Shown piece after piece: positions 1 to 10,916 of a stretch of DNA of 64,000 nucleotides. The DNA lies in the NCBI GenBank assembly GCA_003116995.1, contig BDSL01000167.1, forward strand, positions 5,001 to 69,000. The letters are read 5' to 3'. The notes below the pieces were generated by a model. The model was given only the letters and a program-made list of their open reading frames with translations. It made no database searches and was not told where the DNA came from. Position 1 is the first letter of the stretch; every line of letters starts with the position of its first letter. Made by a program: the position numbers and the translations under genes. This DNA is from Yamagishiella unicocca. Taxonomy: Eukaryota; Chlorophyta; Chlorophyceae; Chlamydomonadales; Volvocaceae.

Positions 1-207
1 GACGACTGGGACTGTCTGCGCGCCATGGTGGCCGCATGGGCTGAGGCGTGCGGACCCATGGACCAGTACGCCATGCGCCACACGCGGTTGCTCGCCAACC
101 TGTGTAACGCTCGCGTGGCGCCGGTGCTGCTGGCGGGGGCGCTCCGGCGCGGGGGGGCGGTGCCGGGGAGCTGCGGCGCGGGGGAAGAGAGGCTGCTGCC
201 GACGTAG
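1..207 (+). CDS. Legumain / vacuolar processing enzyme (peptidase C13), C-terminal exon, partial
   Basis: The window opens inside an exon that reads in frame from base 1 to a TAG at 205-207. The first residues, DDWDCLRAMVAAW, followed by CG..DQYAMRHTRLLANLCNA, match the end of the C-terminal prodomain of plant vacuolar processing enzymes (legumains). In those, a DDW.CLKS/RSMV segment is followed by CG.LSQYGMKH.R..ANICNAG. Legumains are asparaginyl cysteine endopeptidases of the vacuole, and this C-terminal region caps the zymogen until it is removed at acidic pH. The last ~25 residues (Gly/Ala/Arg-rich) are lineage-specific. The catalytic domain lies upstream of the window, so activity cannot be judged. 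The family match is by recognition of this block only. Confidence 0.8.
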   Translation, partial: DDWDCLRAMVAAWAEACGPMDQYAMRHTRLLANLCNARVAPVLLAGALRRGGAVPGSCGAGEERLLPT

Positions 208-1707
208 CGGAGAGGAGCTTCGTCCATGAGAGTTTATAGGCGTGTGGGAATGGGGGAATGCGGAGTGAAGCGTGGCGAGGCTTTTGAGGAAGACCGGTGG
301 ATGCGAGAAAAAAACCGTTTAGAAAAGGCGTTTCGAGATGCAAGCGTGGCGGGGTGAGGCGGGAGACCAGACGCTGGGAGGTTCTCAGCGCGGTGCAGAG
401 GCAGGCAGCTGTGTAGGGCAAGGTACGGGGTGCTGAGTGAGGGGAGGTTAGCCAGCGGAGGTGGCGAGGACGGGAGGGCAGGGAGCGGGTCGCCTCTTGA
501 TTGCTTGGGTGTGTAGCCTGCCAGGGCATCAGCATTCCGCTGCTGCGCTGGGAGGTGGTAAGCCTAATGTCTCTGGACACGTGGAGTGACCGTAATGGTT
601 CTGGAGCTAATGGACTCATCTACCTCGTTCCGTACTGCATGTTCCCCCCCGGGTGCTACCCTCGCGCGAAGTCTCTGTGCTGGTGCTCTAGAGACAGTGT
701 GCTTTGGTGCAAATCGTTTGGCGGCGGTGAGTGGGCAACCGGCGTAAGGGGTACGTTACGTCATCATGTATGATACGTGCTAGCTGGATTCCAGGTAGTT
801 CCGCAGGCACGGTCGGGCTCCTATCTCGGGCTCGAGATGTGCGGGGTGAAGAGCTGCTGCTTGCAGTGTAGATGGCGTATTACCACATGCTACCGAATGT
901 ACGAGGAGTGAGTTGATGTACGAGGATAAGTTGTACGAATTCCGTTTCCGCTCCATGTGTTGCTGTTGTTGAATGCATACACTGCTCATAAAACCTCGTG
1001 TTGAACGGGGAAAATACAGGAGCGCTTAAAAGTCGAGATGCAAAATGGGATCCATGTAAAGGAGTGCACCTGACCCGCGGGTCCGCTATTACATCCCTAC
1101 ACACGCTCCTGCCGGGATCAAGCCGTCGCTACACGACTCCTGTGCACGCGCACAACAGGCGTGGAGCCTACCAACGACATTCACCCCGGACCTCCCTCGT
1201 TGCCTTATGGGAGGCTGCCCTTGACCCGCGAGTAAAGAGGCGTTGGATACTGTGTAGTCCCTCTAGTGCTGAGGTGCGGCTGGACGATAAACAGGATACG
1301 CCAGGAACGGAACTCGTTGTTTCACCTCTGAAAAGCAACTCCACCCACCGTTACCAATAGAAACCGTTACCCAGGCAGACGATAGTTTTTCGACACATGG
1401 TCAAGAGTCTCAAGACTTGTGCGGTTGAGACATGTATGAATCTCTCCGAAACGAATGTACTTGGAACATGCTCCCTGAAGCGATCGCGATCGCGACACCC
1501 TCCAAAACTAGTTCCAGTTCCAGCATGTACGAGTTTCGGCTTCTGGAACGTGTGCAACATAGTTTATTCCTATACTAATATTGACGCAGCGCTGTAGGGC
1601 AAGAAAACGAAATTGCTGACAGGCCTGGGCTTGCCCCCAAGCCGACGATGCTTCCGGGGCGGCTGGAAGTGGGCGGGGCCAGCTTTCCCGCCAGGACCAA
1701 GGGCACA
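208..1707. other. Intergenic spacer, no gene recognised
   Basis: This is the 3' flank of the legumain gene and 5' flank of the SET gene. Short open frames occur on both strands, but none shows family motifs or consistent splice structure. A small self-complementary GCGATCGCGATCGCG block lies near 1480-1495. No RNA gene was seen. Confidence 0.5.
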
Positions 1708-4700
1708 ATGAATCCCACGTTAAAATGGACAGTAACACTGCTTCGGAGTGCTGCTTGCGCGCGCGCCTCCGTTGCCACCTTCGCCACCGCCGTACCGCCG
1801 TGCGGGAATTTCATAAGACGCAGCCCCGCTGCCGGCCATCTTACCGCACTTGATAACCGTCACTTCCTCGGAGTCGCCACCAGCATCCGCTGGACCTCCG
1901 TTGTCAGTGTCCAAACCCGACGCTCTTTTGTCACCGCAGCTGGTGCGGCGTCCTCAGCAGGCAATGGCAGTAGCAGCAGCAGCTCCCCACCATCCCTGGA
2001 GGAGTGGCTCGTGAGCCACGGCGGGGAGGTTAACGGCGTGCAGCTGCGGTCTGTGCTGTTCCCATCGGGTGGGTGGGTCCCTCGGAAGGGCGGAAGGAGG
2101 TGACCCTTGCTGAAGCCGGGTTGGTCCGAACCAAGGGTGCGCTTCTCAGCCACAACCACATCTTGCGGAGTGCAGCTATGCTTCCCGCAGAGTGCCCCTC
2201 AGATGCGCTTGGAATGCAGCTGGATTCGTGTTTTTGCTCCAGCGCAGGACGAGGCAGTTGTGCGTTCAGCGCTGCGTGGTTGCAAGGGCGGGGAGAGGCT
2301 GCGAGCCCGGTAGAAGCCGGCTCTCCTGCCTCGCCTGATACCCTGCTACCCCGATGCAAGCCCTCGCGCCGTCCTCCTCGCCTGCAGGCGCTGTCGACCG
2401 GCAGCTCGTCGCCACCGCCGACCACCCCGCCGGCGCACGCCTGCTTACGGTGCCCCGGCTGCTGCAGCTGCGGTACGACAACATAGAGGAAGCCGCCGCC
2501 GTCGCCGCCGCCGCCACCACAGCAGCAGTAACCGCGGGTGGCTCCCCGGCGGAGGCCGACGACCCGCTGGCCATCCCCCCCGCGGACGCCGCCGCCGTGG
2601 CCGCCCTGTTCGAGCTGATGCCGCGAGGGAGCGACACGGGGGCGCCCGCCTGGCCGTTCAAGCAGGCGCTCACCCTCCTGTACCACCTGTCCCGTGGGTC
2701 GGCATCGCCGCTGCTGCCGTACCTGTCGTACTTGCCCGGCATGGCCCCCGGCGTTCCCACGCCCCGGGTGGCGATGCTCATGGCCGACGACGTGGTGGAC
2801 GAGCTGCAGTCCGCCTTGCTCGTACAAGATGTACGGAACCAAAAGTACTGGCTGCGACACGTGAGTCGCGAGGTGCTGGGCCGGCTGCAGTCCTCGGAGC
2901 CTGCAGCCTCGACAGCGGCGGCAGCGGCAGAGGCGGCGGCGGCTGCAGAGGCGGCGGAGGACGCCTCAACAGCGGCGGCGGCTGCAGAGGCGGCGGCGGC
3001 TGCAGAGGCGGCGGCGGCTGCAGAGGCGGCGGCAGCGCCAGGGCAGGCGATACGGGGGATTAACGCCACAGCTGCAGAACCAGGTGCCTCATCCAGGCTC
3101 GTTTCTGACGGCAGCGGCCAAGGCACCGATGGCCGTGCAGCTGGCAGCAGCGGCAGCAGCAGCAGCGGCGGCGGCGGCGCGTTTGGGGGGCGTGTGGTTG
3201 ACGAGCAGCTGTTCGGCTGGGCGGTGGCGGTGGCCATGTCGCGGTGCTTCGGACTGACCAGGTGTGCTGTGTGCTGTGTGTGGACGTCCGGGAGCGAGTT
3301 TATATAAAACAAAGGGAGACGGATGCGCAGAGAGGGAGGGAGGGGTGCTAGGAGAGATGGGTGGCCGAATGGAGGGATGCCGGGACGGTGGTCCTGCTGT
3401 GTACTACTGTAGCGCTGAGTGAAGGACGGAGCTGAGACGCGCGATGAGCAGGGCAACAATGAGCCCTGGATGGCTCCTCCTGGTGGCCGCATCCTGTTGG
3501 CAGGTTCCGTACGCATACGTGCGTCCCGCTGGTGGACATGGCCAACCACGTGGCGCCGTACTCCGCATCGAACTGTGAGATCCGCAGCGGTCCCGGGGGC
3601 GAGGTGGAGATGTACGCCAAGAGCCAGGTGGGGCTCGGGGAGAGGGGGGGCGGGGGGCAGAGGGGAGCGGGGGGCGGAAGGGGGCGGCAGCGCTGTGCGG
3701 GTCCCCCACCCGCCGCCCGCACCCTCCTCCTCGTTCTGTTGCCCAGCCTACTTCGTGTCCATCACACCGCGCGTGTTGCTGAGCCTTGCAGATCCGGGCG
3801 GGGGACGAGCTTACGCTGACGTACGGCAGCCACGACAACCACAACCTGCTGCTGTCGTACGGCTTCACGCTGCAGCCCAACCCGAATGACGCCTTTCACT
3901 TCGATATTGACCTGGACACGATCGAGGTGAGGGCGGCCGTCGGGCCTAAGTGGCGGTGGCAGGATGGCAATGGCGGGCGCAGCAACGGTTAGTTAGTTAC
4001 ACAGTCCGCCTAAGGACGGGTGTCCTCGGGAGCTATGAGGTCCCTCAGGAAGCACACGCCAAATCCATATATTCACGGCTGCGGGGCTCGATGACAACCG
4101 ATGGCCCAATGGCGACGTGTCGAGATAGACCACTGGCTGATAGGGCCCGGTACCACTGGCTGATAGGGCCCGGTACCACTGGCTGATAAGGCCCGGTACC
4201 ACTGGCTGATAAGGCCCGGTACCACTGGCTGATAAGGCCCGGTACCACTGGCTGATAAGGCCCGGTACCACTGGCTGATAGGGCCCGGTACCACTGGCTG
4301 ATAAGGCCCGGTACCACTGGCTGATAAGGCCCGGTACCACTGGCTGATAAGGCCCGGTACCACTGGCTGATAAGGCCCGGTACCACTGGCTGATAAGGCC
4401 CGGTACCACTGGCTGATAAGGCCCGGTACCACTGGCTGATAAGGCCCGGTACCACTGGCTGATAAGGCCCGGTACCACTGGCTGATAAGGCCCGGTACCA
4501 CTGGCTGATAAGGCCCGGTACCACTGGCTGATAAGGCCCGGTACCACTGGCTGATAAGGCCCGGTACCACTGGCTGATAAGGCCCGGTCGTCCCGCCTCC
4601 GTACATCGCAGAACCTGGTGGAGGGGCTGGGTGACGCCACCGCTGCCAGCGGCAGCACCACCGCCAGCGCCTTGGCTCCCTGGCAGCGCCGCCTGCTCGC

Positions 4701-6723
4701 GGACAAGCTGGGGCTGCATGAGACAGCAGCGGAGGGAAGCTTGGAGGGGAACAGCGGAGGCAGCAGCGGCGCTGGCAGCAGCGGTGGCGGCGGCAGTAGT
4801 AGCACTTCTGTCCGCGTTTATCTTGCGGCAGCAAACCCTCCCGCAGCAGCAGCGGCAGCGGCAGCCGCGCCACCAGCTGATGGCGCCGATGGTAACGACG
4901 TCGCCGTGGGTACGGCTCCTGCTGCTGTCGGACCGGTACGACAGCCGGTGGACCCCAAGCTGCTCGCTGCGCTCCGAATTGCCACCCTTCATGTGCGTCG
5001 CGGGCTGGAGGGTTGCAAGGGGGGGATTTGAAAAAACCGTTTTACGCGACGGGACAGGATGGTTGGCGCATGGTCGTCGGACACCAAGGGAGGGAGGGAT
5101 GTACGACTGTGTATCGCCGGGTTGCGGCGGCAGCCACGAGTGGGGTGGGTTGCGGTTGCACTGATTGAGGGGTCTGGGCCTGTTGTGGAGGGAGGGGTCT
5201 GGGCCTGTTGTGGAGGGAGGGGTCTGGGCCTGTTGTGGAGGGAGGGGTCTGGGCCTGTTGTGGAGGGAGGGGTCTGGGCCTGTTGTGGAGGGAGGGGTCT
5301 GGGCCTGTTGTGGAGGGAGGGGTCTGGGCCTGTTGTGGAGGGAGGGGTCTGGGCCTGTTGTGGAGGGGTCTGGGCCTGTTGTGGAGGGAGGGGTTTGAGC
5401 TGCTGGGGAGGGAGGGGTTTGAGCTGCTGGGGAGGGAGGGGTTTGAGCTGCTGGGGAGGGAGGGGTTTGAGCTGCTGGGGAGCGGCTGCTGCTGCTTTAG
5501 CCGTCCTCACACTTTCCTCCCTCCATAGCTTCGCGGCCCCCTGCCCCCTACCCCCCTGCCCCCTACCCCCCTGCCCCCTACCCCCCTGCCCCCTACCCCC
5601 CTGCCCCCTACCCCCCTGCCCCCTACCCCACCCCCCTAGGACGAGGCCTGGTCCCGGGTGCTGTCACCCATGACGGGGGACCAGATCGGCGCCTGGCCCA
5701 CCCTCCTGGCCCGCCAGCAGGTGTGCTAATGCACCGGCAAGCCGCGAAGCTCCACGGAAAATTAACAAACCGGACAGTGTGTTTGCGTGTGTGTTTGAAG
5801 GGGCAGGTAGGAGACTACTCTGCCGCCAGCCACAGGGAGCCCAGTCCTTTCCGCCCGACGCACCCCTCCATCCCACACTATTGGGCACACCGAATGGGCT
5901 CTGAGTTCCTCATTCTCATGTGTCATGCGTCACAGTAACGTGCCTTCGCCACCCTGTGCGGCTGTCGCCCTGGTGTCGGTCAGTCATAAGCCCCAAAGGC
6001 GCGGGATGGGGGAGAGATGGCGAGGAGCCACGATGTACGATGTACGACAGTGGTGGACCGGGAGGTGCCTTGCTGCTGCCCCCGGCCCTCCGTTAAAAAA
6101 CAAGCTTGCTTGGTCTGGTCCCCTGCAGGAGGTGACCTTGATGCGGGTGCTGGCGGCGCTAGTTTCGGCGCTGTACACCACCTTCCCAACCACTATCCAA
6201 CAGGCAAGAGGGAGGCAGGGAGGGAGAGAGCTTTGGGAGGCGAGTACACCCCCAAGCGGGATTCTCTTTAAACCCCCAAGCGTTGACATGTCCCCGCGTT
6301 TCCGCCACCAGCTCCGCTCCAGCTCCGCCACCAGCTCCGCTCCAGCTCCGCCACCTCTGCTCCCCGTACAACCCTCCGCGTCTCGCCCTCCTCCCGCCCT
6401 CTCAGGATCGTCAGCTGCTCGCCTCCGCGTCCATTGATGTCGCCGCCGCCGCCGCCGCCGTGACCCTCACCTCTCCGCCCAGCGGCGCCGCCGCCGCTAC
6501 CCCTGCCCCCACTGGCAACGCCTCCGCCAGCAGCTGGCCGGTGCGGCCCCAGGCGCACTTCGGCATCGTGGGCGACCGGGAGGCGGCCGCGGTGGCGGAC
6601 CACGCCCGCGATATGGCAGAGGCGATCCGCTTCCGCCTGGGCCTCAAGACCACCCTGGAGCGCTGCCTGCAGGCGCTGGTGGCTCGGGCCAGGGAGCTCG
6701 ACTCGCTACAGCAAGTCAGGTAG
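1708..6723 (+). CDS. SET-domain protein lysine methyltransferase (Rubisco LSMT-like family), 8 exons
   Basis: Proposed exons: 1708-2068, 2388-3261, 3504-3627, 3792-3926, 4612-4992, 5640-5720, 6129-6203, 6406-6723 (782 residues; all junction phases agree). The N-terminus is Arg/Ala/Ser-rich and acid-poor, like an organellar transit peptide. Next comes SLEEWLVSHGGEVNGVQL, typical of the start of LSMT/SETD3/SETD6-like SET proteins. The split SET core follows: DEQLFGWAVAVAMSRCFGL, then VPLVDMANH (residues ~419-427), then GDELTLTYG...LLLSYGF (~457-478). These are the SAM- and lysine-channel motifs. The later exons look like the C-terminal substrate-binding helical domain. A ~45-residue Ala/Glu run is inserted inside the SET domain. 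Intron 7 uses a GC donor (CAG|GCAAGA). Likely role: AdoMet-dependent lysine methylation of a plastid or mitochondrial protein; the substrate is unknown. I chose the ATG at 1708 because it begins the transit-like segment; an upstream in-frame ATG at 1648 is possible. Confidence 0.85.
2895..3042 (+). repeat. GCG/GCA/GAG codon repeat encoding an Ala/Glu tract within the SET domain
   Basis: Imperfect copies of a GCGGCGGCGGCTGCAGAG-like unit encode runs of AAAAAE. The tract lies in frame inside exon 2 of the SET gene, between the segment ending REVLGRLQSSEP and the segment starting RVVDEQLFGWA. It probably forms a low-complexity loop or helix protruding from the SET fold and is likely length-polymorphic. 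Confidence 0.8.
4131..4588. repeat. 23-bp minisatellite, about 20 copies, in SET-gene intron 4
   Basis: About 20 head-to-tail copies of a 23-bp unit containing GGTACCACTGGCTGATAAGG, nearly identical apart from T/A variants (gatagg versus gataagg). They lie entirely inside the intron 3927-4611, ending just before the acceptor. Each unit carries a KpnI-type GGTACC palindrome and sense-strand stops. Because 23 is not a multiple of 3, all three antisense frames stay open; this is an artefact of unit length, not a gene. Confidence 0.95.
5165..5480. repeat. 25-bp minisatellite followed by 24-bp variant repeats, SET-gene intron 5
   Basis: About nine copies of a 25-bp unit built on GGGGTCTGGGCCTGTTGTGG are followed by about four copies of a related 24-bp unit built on GGGGTTTGAGCTGCTGGGGA. 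The strand is strongly G/T-skewed. The array lies inside the intron 4993-5639. Confidence 0.9.
5540..5635. repeat. C-rich 15-bp tandem repeat forming the pyrimidine tract of an acceptor
   Basis: Six to seven copies of CCCCCTGCCCCCTAC run up to the CTAG acceptor at 5636-5639. The array acts as, or replaces, the polypyrimidine tract of SET-gene intron 5. Complementary G-runs on the other strand could form quadruplexes (inference). Confidence 0.85.
6204..6405 (+). other. GC-AG intron (SET gene intron 7)
   Basis: The exon ends ATCCAACAG and the intron starts GCAAGAGG, a good match to the minor GC-donor consensus AG|GCAAG. It ends CTCTCAG. Splicing here preserves phase 0 on both sides; no in-frame GT donor is available near the exon end. 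Confidence 0.6.
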
Positions 6724-7214
6724 TGGGTTGTTTGGAGCGAGAAGAGGGGAATAGGATGTGTGACAGGGAGGTAAACGTCGCTTGGGTTTGAAGAATGCAT
6801 ACAGGATGGCAATACTGCAGCTTGCAGTGGTCACCGTGATTGACTGTTGGCGACCGTTTCCCGCGCTCCCACTGGGTGGCTACGTGTACATATGCTATGG
6901 ATATGGATCTAGGTGGAGAGAAGAGGGAACGTCAATCGCCCACGACCCGAACGCCAGGGCGAGTGATACTGTCCTAGGTGGTGCATCTGCGGCGTCAGGC
7001 ATGCTTTGGCTAGCTAGGGAGGGCAACAACACCAATGCGCCAGGGAGGGCAGGGTAGGGCTGACCGCTGACGAGCTGTGAGGGTACGGCACGCAGCTGGT
7101 ACGGCACGCAGCTGGTACTTGTGAGGTTTACCTGTAGTAGTAAGATACTTGTGAGGTTTACCTGTAGTAGCTGGTACGGCACGCAGCTGGTACTTGTGAG
7201 GTTTACCTGTCGCA
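6724..7214. repeat. SET-gene 3' flank with short interleaved tandem repeats
   Basis: No gene is seen. From about 7080 to 7210, two short motifs alternate: GGTACGGCACGCAGCT (three copies) and TACTTGTGAGGTTTACCTGT (three copies). They form a compact composite repeat immediately beside the 3' end of a retroelement remnant. Confidence 0.7.
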
Positions 7215-8005
7215 GAGGGCCCCAGACCGCAAGGTAGAGCCATACGTCGGGCACATCGCCTGGCACTGAAACAGACGCAGGAAGGGGAACGAACCCGCCC
7301 GACCGAGGTACCGAAATGGCAAGCCATCAGCATCCTCCAACAAACAGGGGCCCAGAGAACAAACAGAGGCAGCGAACCGCCCAGGGGAGCTAGCTCAAAG
7401 GGCGCCTTTTTACCGGCAGTACATCGCCGGCCCGAGCAGCCCCGCCTCCAGAGAAGCCAGCAGGGAGCGCGTCTTAACAAGCCCAGCAGGGCGCCTCAAC
7501 CTGAGGCTTCGGACACTTCGGATCCCCGCTACCCAGGACGTGTACGCACCCAAATCGAAAGTAGGAAAGAAAGGAAGCTCCCACGGGGGTCCAGACACAC
7601 GCACGCGGACCCTCGACAACCCGCAGGAAGTGGTGGTGAAGACCAACCTCGCTCCAAGCCTGTGCGGGACACCAAGCACCGCAAAGCCGCGCAGATGGGA
7701 CCAAAATTCCACGACCCCACGCCGGACCTCACGACCCGCACATTGGACCGCACGGTAATGGTGAATGGCGCCAGGGTATTAGTCCTGATGGTCGCGAGCT
7801 CCCCCACGTCCTAGACACATCGCTGCACCCCGGGAGGAGCCAACACCGACGACACTTGATAATCGCAGCCAGCTGGCCGACCACAGCTTCAGCCGCCGGG
7901 CAGCTCCAGGATTGGTTTTGCTGAGGGGTAGTAGTACACGTTACAGCGGGTTCCAGACCAAAAGACAGGACCATCAGGCACGTCGCCTGACACTGAAGGG
8001 GGCAA
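7215..8005 (-). mobile_element. Decayed non-LTR retrotransposon 3' fragment (copy C) with a second 3' tail
   Basis: Read on the minus strand, short open frames contain EFW..LRGFA.LG.P (about 7600-7710) and FGP..AALR..VSR. These parallel the last part of the element ORF at 32185-32829. Both ends of the segment carry the element's signature 3' terminus (7215-7270, and again at about 7945-8003: TCAGGCGA.GTGCC...GGTCTGGAACCC.CTGTAACG). The frame is broken many times, so this is a fossil. The duplicated tail suggests a second insertion of a tail-only copy. Confidence 0.55.
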
Positions 8006-10738
8006 AGGAGACAGAACCCCAACCGCTGAGGGGCATGAGATGAAAACCTGTGTGTCAGCACTGGAAACTAAAACCCATTAGAAAACGTTTGGAACACACA
8101 CACACGTTTAGAGCCCACTGTAACAATTACAACAGCACTTGAAACTGCACGCCGGGGAATTTGGTTTAGGTTCATAAATCCGGAGGTAATGTATGTCGAC
8201 CCCGGCTGCTATATATGTGTATTTAGACGAACGTAAAAAAAGGCCGCGTGCTGTAGTAGGGGCCCGTTTTGGGGTGCATGGTGTAAAACTTGGTACTTGG
8301 TGTGCGTAGAACATGCTACAGCGAGGCTTGTCGGAGCCAGGACTTGCCCGAGCCTGCGTGGATGCAGGCCGTGACCGTGCGGGATGTAGATTCCAGGGCA
8401 TGGCTTCCGGTGTCCACGGCAGGATGCCAAAGTCGCGCGGCACCGCCGTGGGAGACCGGAGGACGCGACAGCACCAGCGAGCACCCGCATGCCCTCAGGC
8501 AACGACGCAAGAGTACAGGCAGATCGCTATTCCCCGCGTTTCGCTGAGGGGAGAGCCCGCCTGGCAACGCACCAGGGGTCTCTTCCTAACCACACTGAGG
8601 GATCACCCCTTCCGCATAGGCGAGTCGCCGAAAATGGGAATCTACCCCATCGACCGTGAGGCTCCACGCGCCCCTTCGTGGGATTTCCCCCAACAAAACG
8701 CCTTACATACACAGCTGCCGGAACACGCCTGGCAGTCCAGCCAGGGCCGAGCGTAGCTCAGCAGCCACCGCTGGCCCCCAGCGCCTCTTTCTTTACGACC
8801 AGCGCCTCTTCCAGCCGCCTTTTTCCATTTATCGCCTGGTCGCCTTTTTAGCGCCACACTTGGCTACAGTCAACGTTGCCTATTACTACACCTCCGCCGC
8901 GCCTCTGCTCCCGCTCTTTGGCGCGCCGCTCCGCTGGACCGTCACCTTCACCGCCCTCGGTTTGTCGGCCGTGGATTCGCGGATTCTCTTATCAAACCCC
9001 CCGCGCCTCTTGAACAAACAGGTCATACGGCACCTACTGGATGAAAGCAGGATTACAAGCGAGCATGTACGGCGTCAAAATTGTCCACGAGGTGTCGGAG
9101 GCTGGCGACAAAGCATAATGGAAGTATTAGCATTGCGGCGTCCAAACAACATCAGCATACGGGCTCGGCGCCAGGGTCGGTTACCCTAACACAGTCACGG
9201 GTCACTTGGTACAGGTTCATGTCTTCAGATGGGCCGCACGCACATGTTGGAGTGGAATGGAGACGCACACCGTCGATGAGGTCCACACGGGACCAGGCGG
9301 GAGCGACGATGACGTGGACTACCAGAGGGGCCGGCGGCAGGCCATAAGGTGCCTGAATGACCACTGTGCACGGTGCGTTCTGAGTCTCATCAGGTCTCAA
9401 CAAAGGCAACGGCACTGTTTTTGGCAAACAAGCACTTGTATACCATTATTCCACTTTTTGCTGCAGAGCTGTTCCCCACGCCTCCCATCGCTGTAATTTT
9501 TGGTGCCCGGTCCTTCGTTGCTGTGTTGCAAGATGTCACAACTTACGCGCAGTGAGCGCGCGACTATTCGCTTCCAGGCGCACTGTTCTACGAGCAGCAA
9601 TGGTTTCAGTGCTCGGACTGTCGGACATCATGATCGTACCCGACTAAGTCTCATGCTCAACCCCGCTCGTGCCTCGAATTGATGCCAGGATCCCGCTCCC
9701 ATCTGGTCAGTGGCGTGCAGGTGATCGCCGTGCACATCCACTGCAGTCCTGGCAGCGGCAACCAAGGGGTGAGATCACAAGAGGCCCCCTTGGGCAACCT
9801 AAAACGAACGAAGACAAATCAGCAATCGTCTTTTAAGCTGACGTAATTGCGACCTTCTGAGAACGGTGGTGTGCGCTGTTTTGCTAGCTTCGTTGGCGCT
9901 GGGAGGATACGGGCTCGCGCGTTTCGAGGGTAGCTGCCCGAGGGCACTGCCCAGAGCCCATCCGATCTGAGGGCTCCCGTTGGCTGATTTAAATTACGAA
10001 TACTGTCATAATATTTGCGACCTTCTGAGAGCGTTGGTGTGCGCGGTTTTGCTAGATTCGTTGGCGCTGGGGCCGACGGCCCTCCAACCCCGGCCCAGAG
10101 CCCCATCCGACCCGAGGGCTCCGGTTCGCTGTTACTGCGCAGCCTCTGGCTATCTAGCGCGCCTTTTACCAATAATTAAAGCTTGATTCGATGATATGTC
10201 ATGTCCTTCGCGCTGTGTTAGCTCGCACAAGATGTTATACTTGCACACTTGCGTAAGGTACGGGTGGTCCCAGGTGTACAGTGACAGCTCCTCCATTATT
10301 CCATAATCTTATCAGCTTATAAGTAATGTCTTATCAATTGTTTTGCGTAGTTCCAGGTTTTGCATCTTCCCGCCAGTCCTTTGCAACTCATCATGAAATG
10401 CGACGCGTTTTTTAATAGACTTCTTAGCTAAGTGCGAGCACTATTAGGCTACTTTTAGGATTGAAAGAAACAAAGGGTCGAGGAAGATATTTCTCTCACG
10501 CATCGTCCAAGTACGTCACTCGCAAGCCCCCCTAGCGTGCCGCAACCAACCCCACTCCTCAGGCCACTCCAAGCATGGAACTCCAGATACGGTATTGTAC
10601 TTATACCTCAGTCCGACCATGACATCACTACATTCACTGGAACCCTTCACATTTCCATACAATGGCGCCAATGGCGCCTGGCCACTGACTTAAATTTTTT
10701 CAATTTTTGTCTTTCGTCGCAGACCTAATGAGCAGTGG
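8006..10738. other. Gene-poor spacer with a diverged direct duplication
   Basis: No supported gene. A hydrophobic frame around 8780-9020 (+) has no recognisable motif and no splice context. A diverged direct duplication with period ~170 bp is clear: TTGCGACCTTCTGAGA.CG (about 9846-9975) recurs at about 10016-10130, including the CAGAGCCC.ATCCGA..TGAGGGCTCC segment. From about 10.2 kb the sequence becomes visibly AT-richer. Confidence 0.6.
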
Positions 10739-10746
10739 TATATAAA
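10739..10746 (+). promoter_or_regulatory. Possible TATA box of the FISHAW-NACHT-WD40 gene
   Basis: TATATAAA lies about 170 bp upstream of the proposed start codon at 10917, in an otherwise non-coding AT-rich stretch. Position and orientation fit a core promoter, but no initiator was identified. Confidence 0.35.
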
Positions 10747-10916
10747 CTTCTTCCTGCCTAACAGCGGGCACGCAATTTGAGCACTGCCCCCCCAGTGTAG
10801 GACTACTTTGGTACCTTGGACCTTCCGTCCGTAGTGTAATCACAACTTTATACAAATACCAGCTTAATAATTTATGGACAGGATAAACAACGTTGTGTAG
10901 TCGACGTTCAGCTATA

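Noticed and set aside
1480..1497. GCGATCGC repeat reminiscent of the cyanobacterial HIP1 octamer
   Set aside because: It is a single local occurrence in a clearly nuclear algal context; no bacterial genes are nearby.
4131..4588. CRISPR-like array
   Set aside because: Units are contiguous with no spacers and lie in a eukaryotic intron; this is a minisatellite.
3993..4992. Three long overlapping minus-strand ORFs with a GPYQPVVPGLISQWYRALSA repeat peptide
   Set aside because: They are translations of the 23-bp minisatellite; a non-multiple-of-3 unit without antisense stops opens all three frames at once. There is no start context or splice support.
5059..5673. Plus-strand ORFs rich in VWACCGG/GLGLLWREGS
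   Set aside because: These are repeat peptides of the 25-bp array inside SET intron 5.
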